From assembly GCA_007129525.1 (NCBI GenBank), contig SKVI01000056.1, positions 1 to 6,690 of the forward strand: a DNA stretch of 6,690 bases, in the 5' to 3' direction. Both the position numbers and the translations under genes were made by a program. Origin of the DNA: Gemmatimonadota bacterium. GTDB lineage: Bacteria; Gemmatimonadota; Gemmatimonadetes; Longimicrobiales; Gaopeijiaceae. This document shows positions 1 to 6,400 of the stretch, piece by piece (within the stretch, counting starts at the first letter, position 1; each line of letters opens with the position of its first letter). The notes beneath the pieces were generated by a model. The model worked only from the letters and a program-made list of their open reading frames with translations, did not search any database and was not told the DNA's origin.

Positions 1-1826
1 CCCTCGGAGAAGGGCTTGAGGGTCATGAAGATGCTGGCGAAGTTCGAGCCGGAGAAGGAGGAGACGTTCTCGATCTCCAGCTCCTCAGCCCGCTCCAGAA
101 GAAGCTCCTCGGCCTCGGCGAAGATCCGGCTCCGCTCCTCCACCGACACCCCCCGGGGCGTGGACACGCTCATGCGGATGAAGCGGTTGTCCTGTTCCGG
201 CATGAGTTCCCGGGGGAGGTCCAGCAGGACCATGCCACCGGCCACGAACACGGCCACAGCCACCCCGGCGGTGGCGTACCGATGGTCCAGCACCCGGTTC
301 AGGAGCCCCCGATACGTCTCGTTGAGCCAGGTCATGGCCCGGCCTGGATCCGGCATCTTCCCCCCAAGGAGCCGGACTGCCAGAAGGGGCACCAGGGTGA
401 ATGCCACCCCAAGCGAGGCCAGCATGGTAAAGGAGATGCTGGTCCCGAAAGCCCGGAACTGGGTTCCCATCTGGGTGGCAGGAAGGAAAAAGAGGGGAGT
501 GAAGACAATGACCGTGGTCACGGTCCCTGAGAGAATCGCCAGCCCCACCTCGTTGGAGCCCTCTACCGCCGCTTCCTCGGGACCCGATCCCATCTCGCGG
601 TGCCGGAAGATGTTCTCAACCACCACCACCGCATTGTCGATGAGCATCCCCACGGCCAGCATCAGCCCCGAGAGGGTGATGATGTTCAGCGACTCGCCGA
701 ACATGTACAGGATGACCACCGTGAAGATGAGGGACACCGGGATCGCCCCCGCCACGATGAAGGTGGGGGTGATCCGTCGCAGAAAGGCGAAGAGCACGAC
801 GACGGCCAGGATCCCGCCCACCACCCCGGCGGTGGCCAGGAGCCAGAGCACCTCTATGATCCCCTCGGACTGGTCCTGCCAGATGCGAAAGCCCACTCCC
901 TCCAATCCGGGCCGGTCGGTGATCTCCTGGAGTGTGGCCCGCACCGCCTGAGCCACCTCCACCACGTTGGCGTCCGATTCCTTGTAGACCTCTGCCTGTC
1001 GGGCATTCATCCCGTTCATACGGAAGAAGAAGTCCCGTTCGGGGAAGTCGTAGGTCACCTCCGCCACGTCGGCGAGCCTCACTCCCTGGGCGTTCAGGGG
1101 AAGGTTCTCGATGGCCTCCACCGACCGGAGCTGGCCCTCCGCGATGACCTGGAATCGCGTTCCGTCCAGCTCCAGCTCACCGGCCGAGTAGTCTTCGTTG
1201 CCCCGGTTCAGCGCTGAGCTGATCATGGCAATCGTGATGCCCTGCGAGCGCATCCGGTCCTGGTCCAACTCCACCGAGACCTCCCGGGCCTCGAGCCCGG
1301 AGAACTCCACCTGGGCCACCCCCGACACCTGCAGGAGGGCAGGCTCGATCTGGCGCTCCACGAGCTCCGTCAGAAGCGCCGGGTCGCCCTCCCAGGAGAT
1401 GGCGGCCCGGAGCACCGGCTGCTCGTCGGACGAGAACCGGCGCAGGTCGATCCTCTGGACATCTGCCGGCAGGTCCCGCCGAACCAGCTCCACCCGCTCC
1501 CGGACCTCCAGCGCCGCCATGTCCATGTCGGTGCCCGGTTCAAATTCCAGCTCTACGCGCCCCCGGTTCTGCGAGGCCGTGGCCCGGATGCTTTCCAGCG
1601 AGCGCACGGTCCCCAGCTCTTCCTCGAGGGGCCTGACGATCCGACGCTCCACCTCGGCGGGCGATGCGTCCGGATAGGGCACCGTGACCTGGAGCACCGG
1701 CCGCTCGTAGCTGGGAAACATGTCCAGCGAGATGAGGGAGGTGGAGATCAAGCCGAGCACGATGACCGTCACCACCATCATGCCGGTGGTCACTGGCCGT
1801 CGGACCGCAAATCTGGGAAGTGACAT
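1..1826 (-). CDS. RND-family efflux transporter, second subunit (RND2), 3' end cut by window edge
   Basis: Inner-membrane proton-driven RND permease, hydrophobe/amphiphile efflux type; about 608 residues are visible of an expected 1,000-1,050. I read it from the reverse complement. It begins MSLPRFAVRRPVTTGMM, the usual RND amino terminus, followed by TM1 (about 14-33), the first periplasmic porter/docking loop (about 37-322) with the family pattern P-Y-P-D-A-S-P-A-E-V-E at 50-60, and TM2-TM6 (about 323-487). TM4 carries GMLIDNAVVVVEN at 393-405, the proton-relay motif, with Asp397 followed by Asn398 instead of a second Asp. A short TM6-TM7 linker, TM7 (about 517-536) and the start of the second periplasmic loop (LPRELMPEQDNRF, 537-549) follow. 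The ATG at 1826 fits the family amino terminus and has a GAGGA 11 bases upstream. It starts 50 bp after the RND1 stop, so it is very probably co-transcribed. It is only distantly similar to RND1, so this is not a recent duplication. Substrate cannot be read from sequence; metal (CusA-type) export is less likely but not excluded. Confidence 0.95.
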   Translation of the reverse strand, partial: MSLPRFAVRRPVTTGMMVVTVIVLGLISTSLISLDMFPSYERPVLQVTVPYPDASPAEVERRIVRPLEEELGTVRSLESIRATASQNRGRVELEFEPGTDMDMAALEVRERVELVRRDLPADVQRIDLRRFSSDEQPVLRAAISWEGDPALLTELVERQIEPALLQVSGVAQVEFSGLEAREVSVELDQDRMRSQGITIAMISSALNRGNEDYSAGELELDGTRFQVIAEGQLRSVEAIENLPLNAQGVRLADVAEVTYDFPERDFFFRMNGMNARQAEVYKESDANVVEVAQAVRATLQEITDRPGLEGVGFRIWQDQSEGIIEVLWLLATAGVVGGILAVVVLFAFLRRITPTFIVAGAIPVSLIFTVVILYMFGESLNIITLSGLMLAVGMLIDNAVVVVENIFRHREMGSGPEEAAVEGSNEVGLAILSGTVTTVIVFTPLFFLPATQMGTQFRAFGTSISFTMLASLGVAFTLVPLLAVRLLGGKMPDPGRAMTWLNETYRGLLNRVLDHRYATAGVAVAVFVAGGMVLLDLPRELMPEQDNRFIRMSVSTPRGVSVEERSRIFAEAEELLLERAEELEIENVSSFSGSNFASIFMTLKPFSE

Positions 1827-1837
1827 GGGTCGATCCG

Positions 1838-1842
1838 TCCTC
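1838..1842 (-). promoter_or_regulatory. Weak ribosome binding site for RND2
   Basis: The minus strand reads GAGGA 11 bases before the ATG at 1826. The spacing is longer than ideal, so initiation may be modest. No in-frame ATG or GTG lies in the 50-bp gap, so this start is preferred. The gap shows no convincing hairpin or promoter. Confidence 0.45.
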
Positions 1843-1876
1843 AGCTTCTGGTTCGTGTGGTGCGATGGCTCATGGA

Positions 1877-4800
1877 CTACGCCGGGTCCGGAGTCGGCTC
1901 GCTGCGGGCAGTGGCCCCGGCAGGCAGCGGCTCTCGGCCCTGACGCTCTGCCTCCACCTTCTCACCAGCGGGAGCCTCCAGGCGGGCCCGCTCCCCACGG
2001 ATCTCAAACATCCGGTACAGGACCGGCACCACCACCAGAGTCAAAATCGTCGAGAGGATCAGACCTCCGATGACCGGGATGGCCAGAGGTACCCGGAGCT
2101 CGGCCCCCTCGCCCGGGATCAGGGCCAGGGGCATGAGGCCCAGCACCGTGGTAATGGTGGACATCATGATGGGTCGAAACCGCACCCTGCCGGCCTCCAC
2201 CAGCGCCTCGTCCAGCCGGTACCCCTCCTCCCTCCGGAGAATGTTCACGTAATCCACCAGGACGATGGCGTTGTTCACCACGATCCCCACCAGCATGACC
2301 ATGCCGATGAGGGCCACCACCGAAATGGAGTGGCCGGTGACCCAGAGGGCCAGCACAGCCCCTGGAAGGGCCAGGGGCACCGAGGCCAGGATGACGCCGG
2401 GCTGCCGAAACGACTCGAACTGGCTGGCCATGACCAGGTAGACCAGGAAAATGGCCAGGAGGAGCGCCATCTGCATCGAACGCACCGATTGCTGGAGGTC
2501 CCGGGACTGCCCGGCCACCGCCACGAAGACGTCGCTGGGCACCTGGAGTCCCGCCACCGCCTCCTCGATGCGGTTGATGGTGCCGGCCAGATCCGCCCCC
2601 ACGGGCCGGGCCTCCACCAGCGCCACTCGCGTTCCACCGCGGCGAACGATCTCCGAGGGACCGTCCTGGAAGTTCAGATCCGCCACTGCGGAGAGTGCGA
2701 TGCTCCCGCCCCCGGGAATCTCCAGGCGAAGGTTTTCCAGGTCGGCCAGGGTCGTCCGCTGCTCGGCCCGGGCCCGCACCAGGACGTTCAGGTCCCGATC
2801 CCGTTCGGTGAACTCGGTGGCGGATGCGCCCCGGATCTTGGCCTGCAGGGCTTCAGCGGCGTCGGCCACGGTGAGGTTCTGTCGGGCCAGGCGCTCCCGG
2901 TCGAAGCGGATGGCGATCTCCGGCGACCCCTGGCGGCGCTCCTCCTCCACCCCGGTGACGCCGGGGAGCGTCCGAAGGAGTGCCCGGACGTCGCTGGCGG
3001 TCTGGTTCAGGAGCGCCAGATCATACCCCTGAACCTCCACTTCCACTGGGGCGCTGGCGGTGAAGAGCTGGGGACGATCCACCCTCACCTGCACTCCCGG
3101 GAGGGCCGCCAGGTCGTCGGTGAGCTCCACGGCCAGCCGATCCTCCAGCCCCCCCACTTCGGTGAGGCGGACCAGCAGGGTGGCGGCGTGGCGCTCCAGC
3201 TCGCCGGTCCGCCCCAACGTGCCGGCACCGCCTCGGACCCCCACATTGGTGAAGACCTCCCTCACCTCCGACTTCGACAGTGCAATCGCCTCGGCCCGCC
3301 GGGCCAGGTCTTCCATCCGAAGGAGGCTCGTACCCGGAGCCGCCTCAAGCTCCACCACCAGCTCCCCCTGCGAGAGCTCCGGTACCAGCGAGATGCCCAC
3401 CCGGGGGATCAGGACCACTCCCACGGCCATGGCTACCGCCGCTCCGCCCAGAATCAGGATGGGCCGGCGGAGCGCCTGCCTGAGGACTTCCGGATACCGC
3501 TCTTCCACCCAACCATACACCGCGTCGAACCCGCGGCTCACCGGGCGCACGAGTCGCGCGGCCCCGCCCCCTCCCTTTCTCAGACGCTTGAGGAGGCCCC
3601 CGGTTCCGTTGGCCAGGGCCGTCCCCACCTTCCCCGGCTGGTCACTTCCGCCCGCCTCTCCGGTCCGGGCCCGTGCGCCCTGTCCCCGGGCCGCCAACAT
3701 GGGGATCAGGGTCAGGGACACCACCAGGGCCGAGAGGAGAGCAAACGAGACGGTCCACGCCTGGTCCCCGAACAGCTGACCCGCTACCCCTTCCACGAAT
3801 ACAATGGGAATGAAGACCGCCACGGTGGTAAGGGTAGCGGCCACCACGGCCCGACCCACCCGATCCGTGCCCCGCCGGGCGGCTTCGACCACCGAGTGGC
3901 CCTTCTCCCGTTCCCGGGCAATGGACTCGAGAACCACGATGGCGCTGTCCACCAGCATCCCGATTCCCAGCGCCAGTCCCCCCAGCGACATGATGTTCAG
4001 CGAGATGTCCCGCGAGAACATGAGCACGAACGTGGCCACCACCGATATGGGGATGGCCGTGACCACGATGAGGGTGGTGGGAAGATGGCGCAGGAAGAGG
4101 AGGAGGACGAGCATCGCGAAAATCCCGCCCAGGATCGCCGCCAGACGCACGTCGCCCACCGCCTGTTCGATGAAGACGGCCTGGTCGGTGGTGAGGCTCG
4201 TGGTCACCCCCGGCGGAAGCTCCGCATCCAGGGCATCCAGCCGGTCCCGGACCATACGTGACAGCGCCACGATGTTGGCGGTGGATTCCCGGAGAACGGC
4301 GATCTCCACCGCCTCGTTCCCGTTCACCAGGGACACAGTCTCCCGCTCGGCCGCCTCCCGGCGCACCTCGGCCACATCTCGCAGCAGGATGGCCTGGCCC
4401 CCTGCGGTCCCCACCACCACGTCGAGCATCTCGTCCACCTCGACGAACTCGTTGACGGTGCGGACCACGTACTCAGCCTCACCCTCCTCCAGGATCCCCC
4501 CGGCCAGGTTGATGTTCTCGGCTGCCAGCCTCTGGGCCACCTGGGTGAAGGGAATGCCAAGTTGCGCCAGGCGACTCTCATTCACCTCCACCAGGATCTC
4601 TTCTTCCAGCCCTCCGGTGACCCGGACGGCGGCCACACCCTCGATCCCCTCCAGTGCCCGCCGTACCTGCTCCTCGGCCAGCCAGCGAAGGGCGATCAGC
4701 TCATCACGGTCCTCCTCCAGTCGGGGATCCAGGGCCCGGTCCGAGACGAGGGCGAAGCGCACCACCGGCTCCGAAGCCGGATCGTAGCGGGCAATGGTGG

Positions 4801-5170
4801 GACGCCCGGCGTCCGGCGGGAGGTTGATCAGATCCAGCCGCTCCCGGATGTCCATGGAGGCGAAGTCCATGTCCGTGCCCCAGGAGAACTGGATGGTGAT
4901 CTCGGAGCGACCCGGCCGGGAGCGGGACGTCACCTGCTCCACGCCCTGCACCACCGAGATGGCCTCCTCGATCGGACGGGAGATGAGGTTCTCGACCTCC
5001 CGGGGCCCCACACCCTGGTACTCCGTCTCGATGCTGACGGTGGGAAACGAAATGTCCGGCAGCAGATCCACCGGGAGTCGGGAGTATGACACCATCCCGA
5101 AGACCATGACCGCAATGAAGGCCATGGACACCGCCACCGGGCGAGCCACGGAGAAGTCTACGACCTTCAC
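1877..5170 (-). CDS. RND-family efflux transporter, first subunit (RND1), complete
   Basis: Complete 1,097-residue inner-membrane RND permease of the hydrophobe/amphiphile efflux type, a drug/proton antiporter that works as a trimer with an adaptor and outer-membrane channel. Seen in the sequence: TM1 (about 10-30); periplasmic loop 1 (about 35-340) starting LPVDLLPDISFPTVSIE; TM2-TM6 (about 342-492), TM4 with GMLVDSAIVVLES (404-416); a long cytoplasmic linker (about 494-570); TM7 (571-590); periplasmic loop 2 (about 592-897); TM8-TM12 (about 898-1053), including LVMASQFESF (912-921), GIVVNNAIVLVDY (962-974) and RFRPIMMSTITTVLG (997-1011). Lining this up with AcrB from memory, Asp407 is kept as Asp408, but Asp408, Lys940 and Thr978 become Ser409, Asn966 and Ser1004. 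The GTG start overlaps the adaptor stop as GTGA and has a strong ribosome site. It is longer than the usual 1,020-1,050 residues because of the linker and a hydrophilic tail (1055-1097). Substrate is unknown; likely drugs, detergents, bile-like compounds or lipophilic metabolites. Confidence 0.97.
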   Translation of the reverse strand: MKVVDFSVARPVAVSMAFIAVMVFGMVSYSRLPVDLLPDISFPTVSIETEYQGVGPREVENLISRPIEEAISVVQGVEQVTSRSRPGRSEITIQFSWGTDMDFASMDIRERLDLINLPPDAGRPTIARYDPASEPVVRFALVSDRALDPRLEEDRDELIALRWLAEEQVRRALEGIEGVAAVRVTGGLEEEILVEVNESRLAQLGIPFTQVAQRLAAENINLAGGILEEGEAEYVVRTVNEFVEVDEMLDVVVGTAGGQAILLRDVAEVRREAAERETVSLVNGNEAVEIAVLRESTANIVALSRMVRDRLDALDAELPPGVTTSLTTDQAVFIEQAVGDVRLAAILGGIFAMLVLLLFLRHLPTTLIVVTAIPISVVATFVLMFSRDISLNIMSLGGLALGIGMLVDSAIVVLESIAREREKGHSVVEAARRGTDRVGRAVVAATLTTVAVFIPIVFVEGVAGQLFGDQAWTVSFALLSALVVSLTLIPMLAARGQGARARTGEAGGSDQPGKVGTALANGTGGLLKRLRKGGGGAARLVRPVSRGFDAVYGWVEERYPEVLRQALRRPILILGGAAVAMAVGVVLIPRVGISLVPELSQGELVVELEAAPGTSLLRMEDLARRAEAIALSKSEVREVFTNVGVRGGAGTLGRTGELERHAATLLVRLTEVGGLEDRLAVELTDDLAALPGVQVRVDRPQLFTASAPVEVEVQGYDLALLNQTASDVRALLRTLPGVTGVEEERRQGSPEIAIRFDRERLARQNLTVADAAEALQAKIRGASATEFTERDRDLNVLVRARAEQRTTLADLENLRLEIPGGGSIALSAVADLNFQDGPSEIVRRGGTRVALVEARPVGADLAGTINRIEEAVAGLQVPSDVFVAVAGQSRDLQQSVRSMQMALLLAIFLVYLVMASQFESFRQPGVILASVPLALPGAVLALWVTGHSISVVALIGMVMLVGIVVNNAIVLVDYVNILRREEGYRLDEALVEAGRVRFRPIMMSTITTVLGLMPLALIPGEGAELRVPLAIPVIGGLILSTILTLVVVPVLYRMFEIRGERARLEAPAGEKVEAERQGREPLPAGATARSEPTPDPA

Positions 5171-6333
5171 CCGTCACTCCCCTCCACCGGCTGGCCGTCC
5201 AGCTCCATGAGCCGAACCGGAGCGTCGGGCCGGAGGTTGTCCTGCCCCACCACCACCACGGTGTCACCGGCCTGCAGACCCGAGGCGATCTCGATCCGGT
5301 CACCCCGGGAGTACCCCAGCGAGACCTCTCTCTCGAGGGCCCGACCGTCCCGGACCACGAACACCCGGGGGACCGCCCCATCCACCAGGACGGCGGTACG
5401 GGGCAGGGTGATCCGGTCGGCCAGCGTCTCGGTGACGATGTCCACGTTCACGAACTGACCCGGCCGCAGACGGGCGTCCTCCCGGGCCGCCACGCTGATG
5501 GTCACCTGCACGGTGCCGCTCTCCGGATCCACCACGGGCCGGATGCGCTCCACCCGACCGGTGGCGATGGGCTCCCCTTCCTCCTGGACGAGGATCCGTG
5601 CGGCCTGTCCCACCTCCACCCGGGCGGCCTGCCGCTCGGGCACGGCCACCTGCGCCTCGAGCTGCTCAACGTCGGCCACCCGGAAGGCGGGGTTGGTGGT
5701 TCCCACCTGGCTGCCGCGCTCGATGTAGCGGTGCGTCACCACCCCGGCGATGGGAGATCGGATCTCGGCATTGCGAACCCGGAGCTCGGCCAGCTCCAGA
5801 TCCGAAGCGGCCACGGCGGAGTCCGAGGCGAGATTTCCCACCTCCTGCTCGGAGATGAGGTCCAACTCAGCCAGGGCCCGGGCTCGGCTCACCTGTTCCG
5901 CGGCTGACTGGGCCCGGGCTCGAGCCTGCATCGCCTGGAGCCGCCACTCTTCGTCATCGAGCCGGGCCAGGACCTGGTCCTCTCCGACACGGTCCCCTTC
6001 TTCGTGATGAATCGTAGCCACGAGCCCGCTTTGCTTCGGGATCACCTCCACCGTCTCCCGGGCCCTCAGGTTCGTGGAGCCGCGAAGGGTCATTTCCAGC
6101 GCATCGGTGACGGCGATTCGGGCCGAGACCGGAATCATCCGTTCGCTCCCCTGTCCCTGCTCCGCAGCCCGGGCCATCTGGCCCCCTCCGCGGTTCTCGT
6201 CACCGTCGGAGCCGCAGCCGGCTATCAGCAACGTCGTCGTAGCCGCCAGCACCGCCAGAACGGCTGTCCTGAAATGCCGTGCCATGATCCGGTAGGCCGA
6301 CTGGCCCCTGGGTCGTTTCGTGTAAACCTTCAT
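5167..6333 (-). CDS. Periplasmic adaptor (membrane fusion) lipoprotein of RND efflux system, HlyD/AcrA family
   Basis: 388-residue adaptor that bridges the RND pump and the outer-membrane channel. The amino end has a hydrophobic segment and lipobox LLIAGC with Cys40, followed by a Gly/Asp-rich linker, so it is probably a lipoprotein anchored in the inner membrane. Then come lipoyl half 1 (about 97-127, SGLVATIHHEEGDRV), an alpha-helical hairpin (about 128-188), lipoyl half 2 (about 189-220, IRSPIAGVVTHRYIERGSQV), a beta-barrel domain (about 225-300, with DPESGTVQVT and RLRPGQFVNV) and a membrane-proximal domain (about 305-375, ending SGLQAGDTVVVVGQ). The hairpin tip has Arg150, Leu154 and Ser161, the spacing of the TolC-docking RLS motif of AcrA/MacA. 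The hairpin is short, as in many adaptors outside the enterics. The first ATG (6333) has a good ribosome site; an in-frame ATG at 6285 would give a more ordinary signal peptide (Cys at 24). It follows the channel gene by 67 bp and overlaps RND1 by 4 bp. Confidence 0.96.
   Translation of the reverse strand: MKVYTKRPRGQSAYRIMARHFRTAVLAVLAATTTLLIAGCGSDGDENRGGGQMARAAEQGQGSERMIPVSARIAVTDALEMTLRGSTNLRARETVEVIPKQSGLVATIHHEEGDRVGEDQVLARLDDEEWRLQAMQARARAQSAAEQVSRARALAELDLISEQEVGNLASDSAVAASDLELAELRVRNAEIRSPIAGVVTHRYIERGSQVGTTNPAFRVADVEQLEAQVAVPERQAARVEVGQAARILVQEEGEPIATGRVERIRPVVDPESGTVQVTISVAAREDARLRPGQFVNVDIVTETLADRITLPRTAVLVDGAVPRVFVVRDGRALEREVSLGYSRGDRIEIASGLQAGDTVVVVGQDNLRPDAPVRLMELDGQPVEGSDG
5177..5185 (-). 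promoter_or_regulatory. Strong ribosome binding site for RND1, inside the adaptor gene
   Basis: The minus strand reads GGAGGGGAG, ending 6 bases before the GTG at 5170. It supports the unusual GTG start and lies within the last codons of the adaptor gene. With the GTGA stop/start overlap (5167-5170) it suggests translational coupling, keeping adaptor and pump in step. Confidence 0.75.
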
Positions 6334-6341
6334 CTATATCG

Positions 6342-6347
6342 TCCCTC
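6342..6347 (-). promoter_or_regulatory. Ribosome binding site for the adaptor gene
   Basis: The minus strand reads GAGGGA, 8 bases before the ATG at 6333. The in-frame alternative ATG at 6285 has no comparable site in front of it, and this decides for the longer reading. Confidence 0.65.
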
Positions 6348-6364
6348 ACAAGGTCCGTGCCAAT

Positions 6365-6385
6365 GGCTCCCTGACTCCGGGTGCC
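6365..6385. repeat. Imperfect inverted repeat between channel and adaptor genes
   Basis: GGCTCCC (6365-6371) and GGGTGCC (6379-6385) can pair at six of seven positions around a 7-base loop. It lies 15 bases past the channel stop codon. There is no run of U after it on the transcript, so it is not a classic intrinsic terminator. At most it could stabilise an mRNA end or cause mild attenuation between the two genes; it may be chance in GC-rich DNA. Confidence 0.25.
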
Positions 6386-6400
6386 CTTCGGTTGTCATGA

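Noticed and set aside
16..951. 311-residue open frame on the plus strand opposite RND2
   Set aside because: The Ser/Arg/Thr-rich product, without a domain, is a reading-frame shadow of the RND2 gene, which shows all family motifs on the other strand.
600..1217. 205-residue plus-strand frame rich in His and Asp
   Set aside because: The histidine-rich look could suggest metal binding, but it comes from the complement of GTG/GTC valine codons in RND2 membrane segments. It has no domain and is antisense to a real gene.
1827..1876. Gap between RND1 and RND2 considered for a terminator, promoter or small gene
   Set aside because: The 50 bp contain no convincing inverted repeat, T-run, promoter boxes or small reading frame with a ribosome site; it reads as a simple operon spacer.
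1820..4261. 813-residue open frame on the plus strand opposite RND1
   Set aside because: It lies wholly antisense to a clear RND gene. Its product is rich in His, Gly, Pro, Gln and Arg with no recognisable domain or membrane pattern, as expected from the complement of GC-rich codons. A conserved antisense protein would need independent evidence.
1877..5170. RND1 as a heavy-metal (CusA-type) exporter
   Set aside because: I see no methionine cluster in the periplasmic loops like that used by CusA, and the TM4 and loop motifs fit the hydrophobe/amphiphile types better. A tree would settle this.
4704..5381. 225-residue minus-strand frame spanning the adaptor/RND1 junction
   Set aside because: It is out of frame with both real genes, and its Gly/Arg/His/Ser composition is typical of a frame-shifted read of GC-rich DNA. 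There is no sign of a frameshift in either gene.
6328..6363. Possible internal promoter before the adaptor: TTGGCA and a TATAGA-like -10 on the minus strand
   Set aside because: The spacing is about 19 bases, the -10 box matches at only four of six positions and overlaps the ATG at 6333. It would only make sense if translation started at 6285, which lacks a ribosome site. Probably chance.
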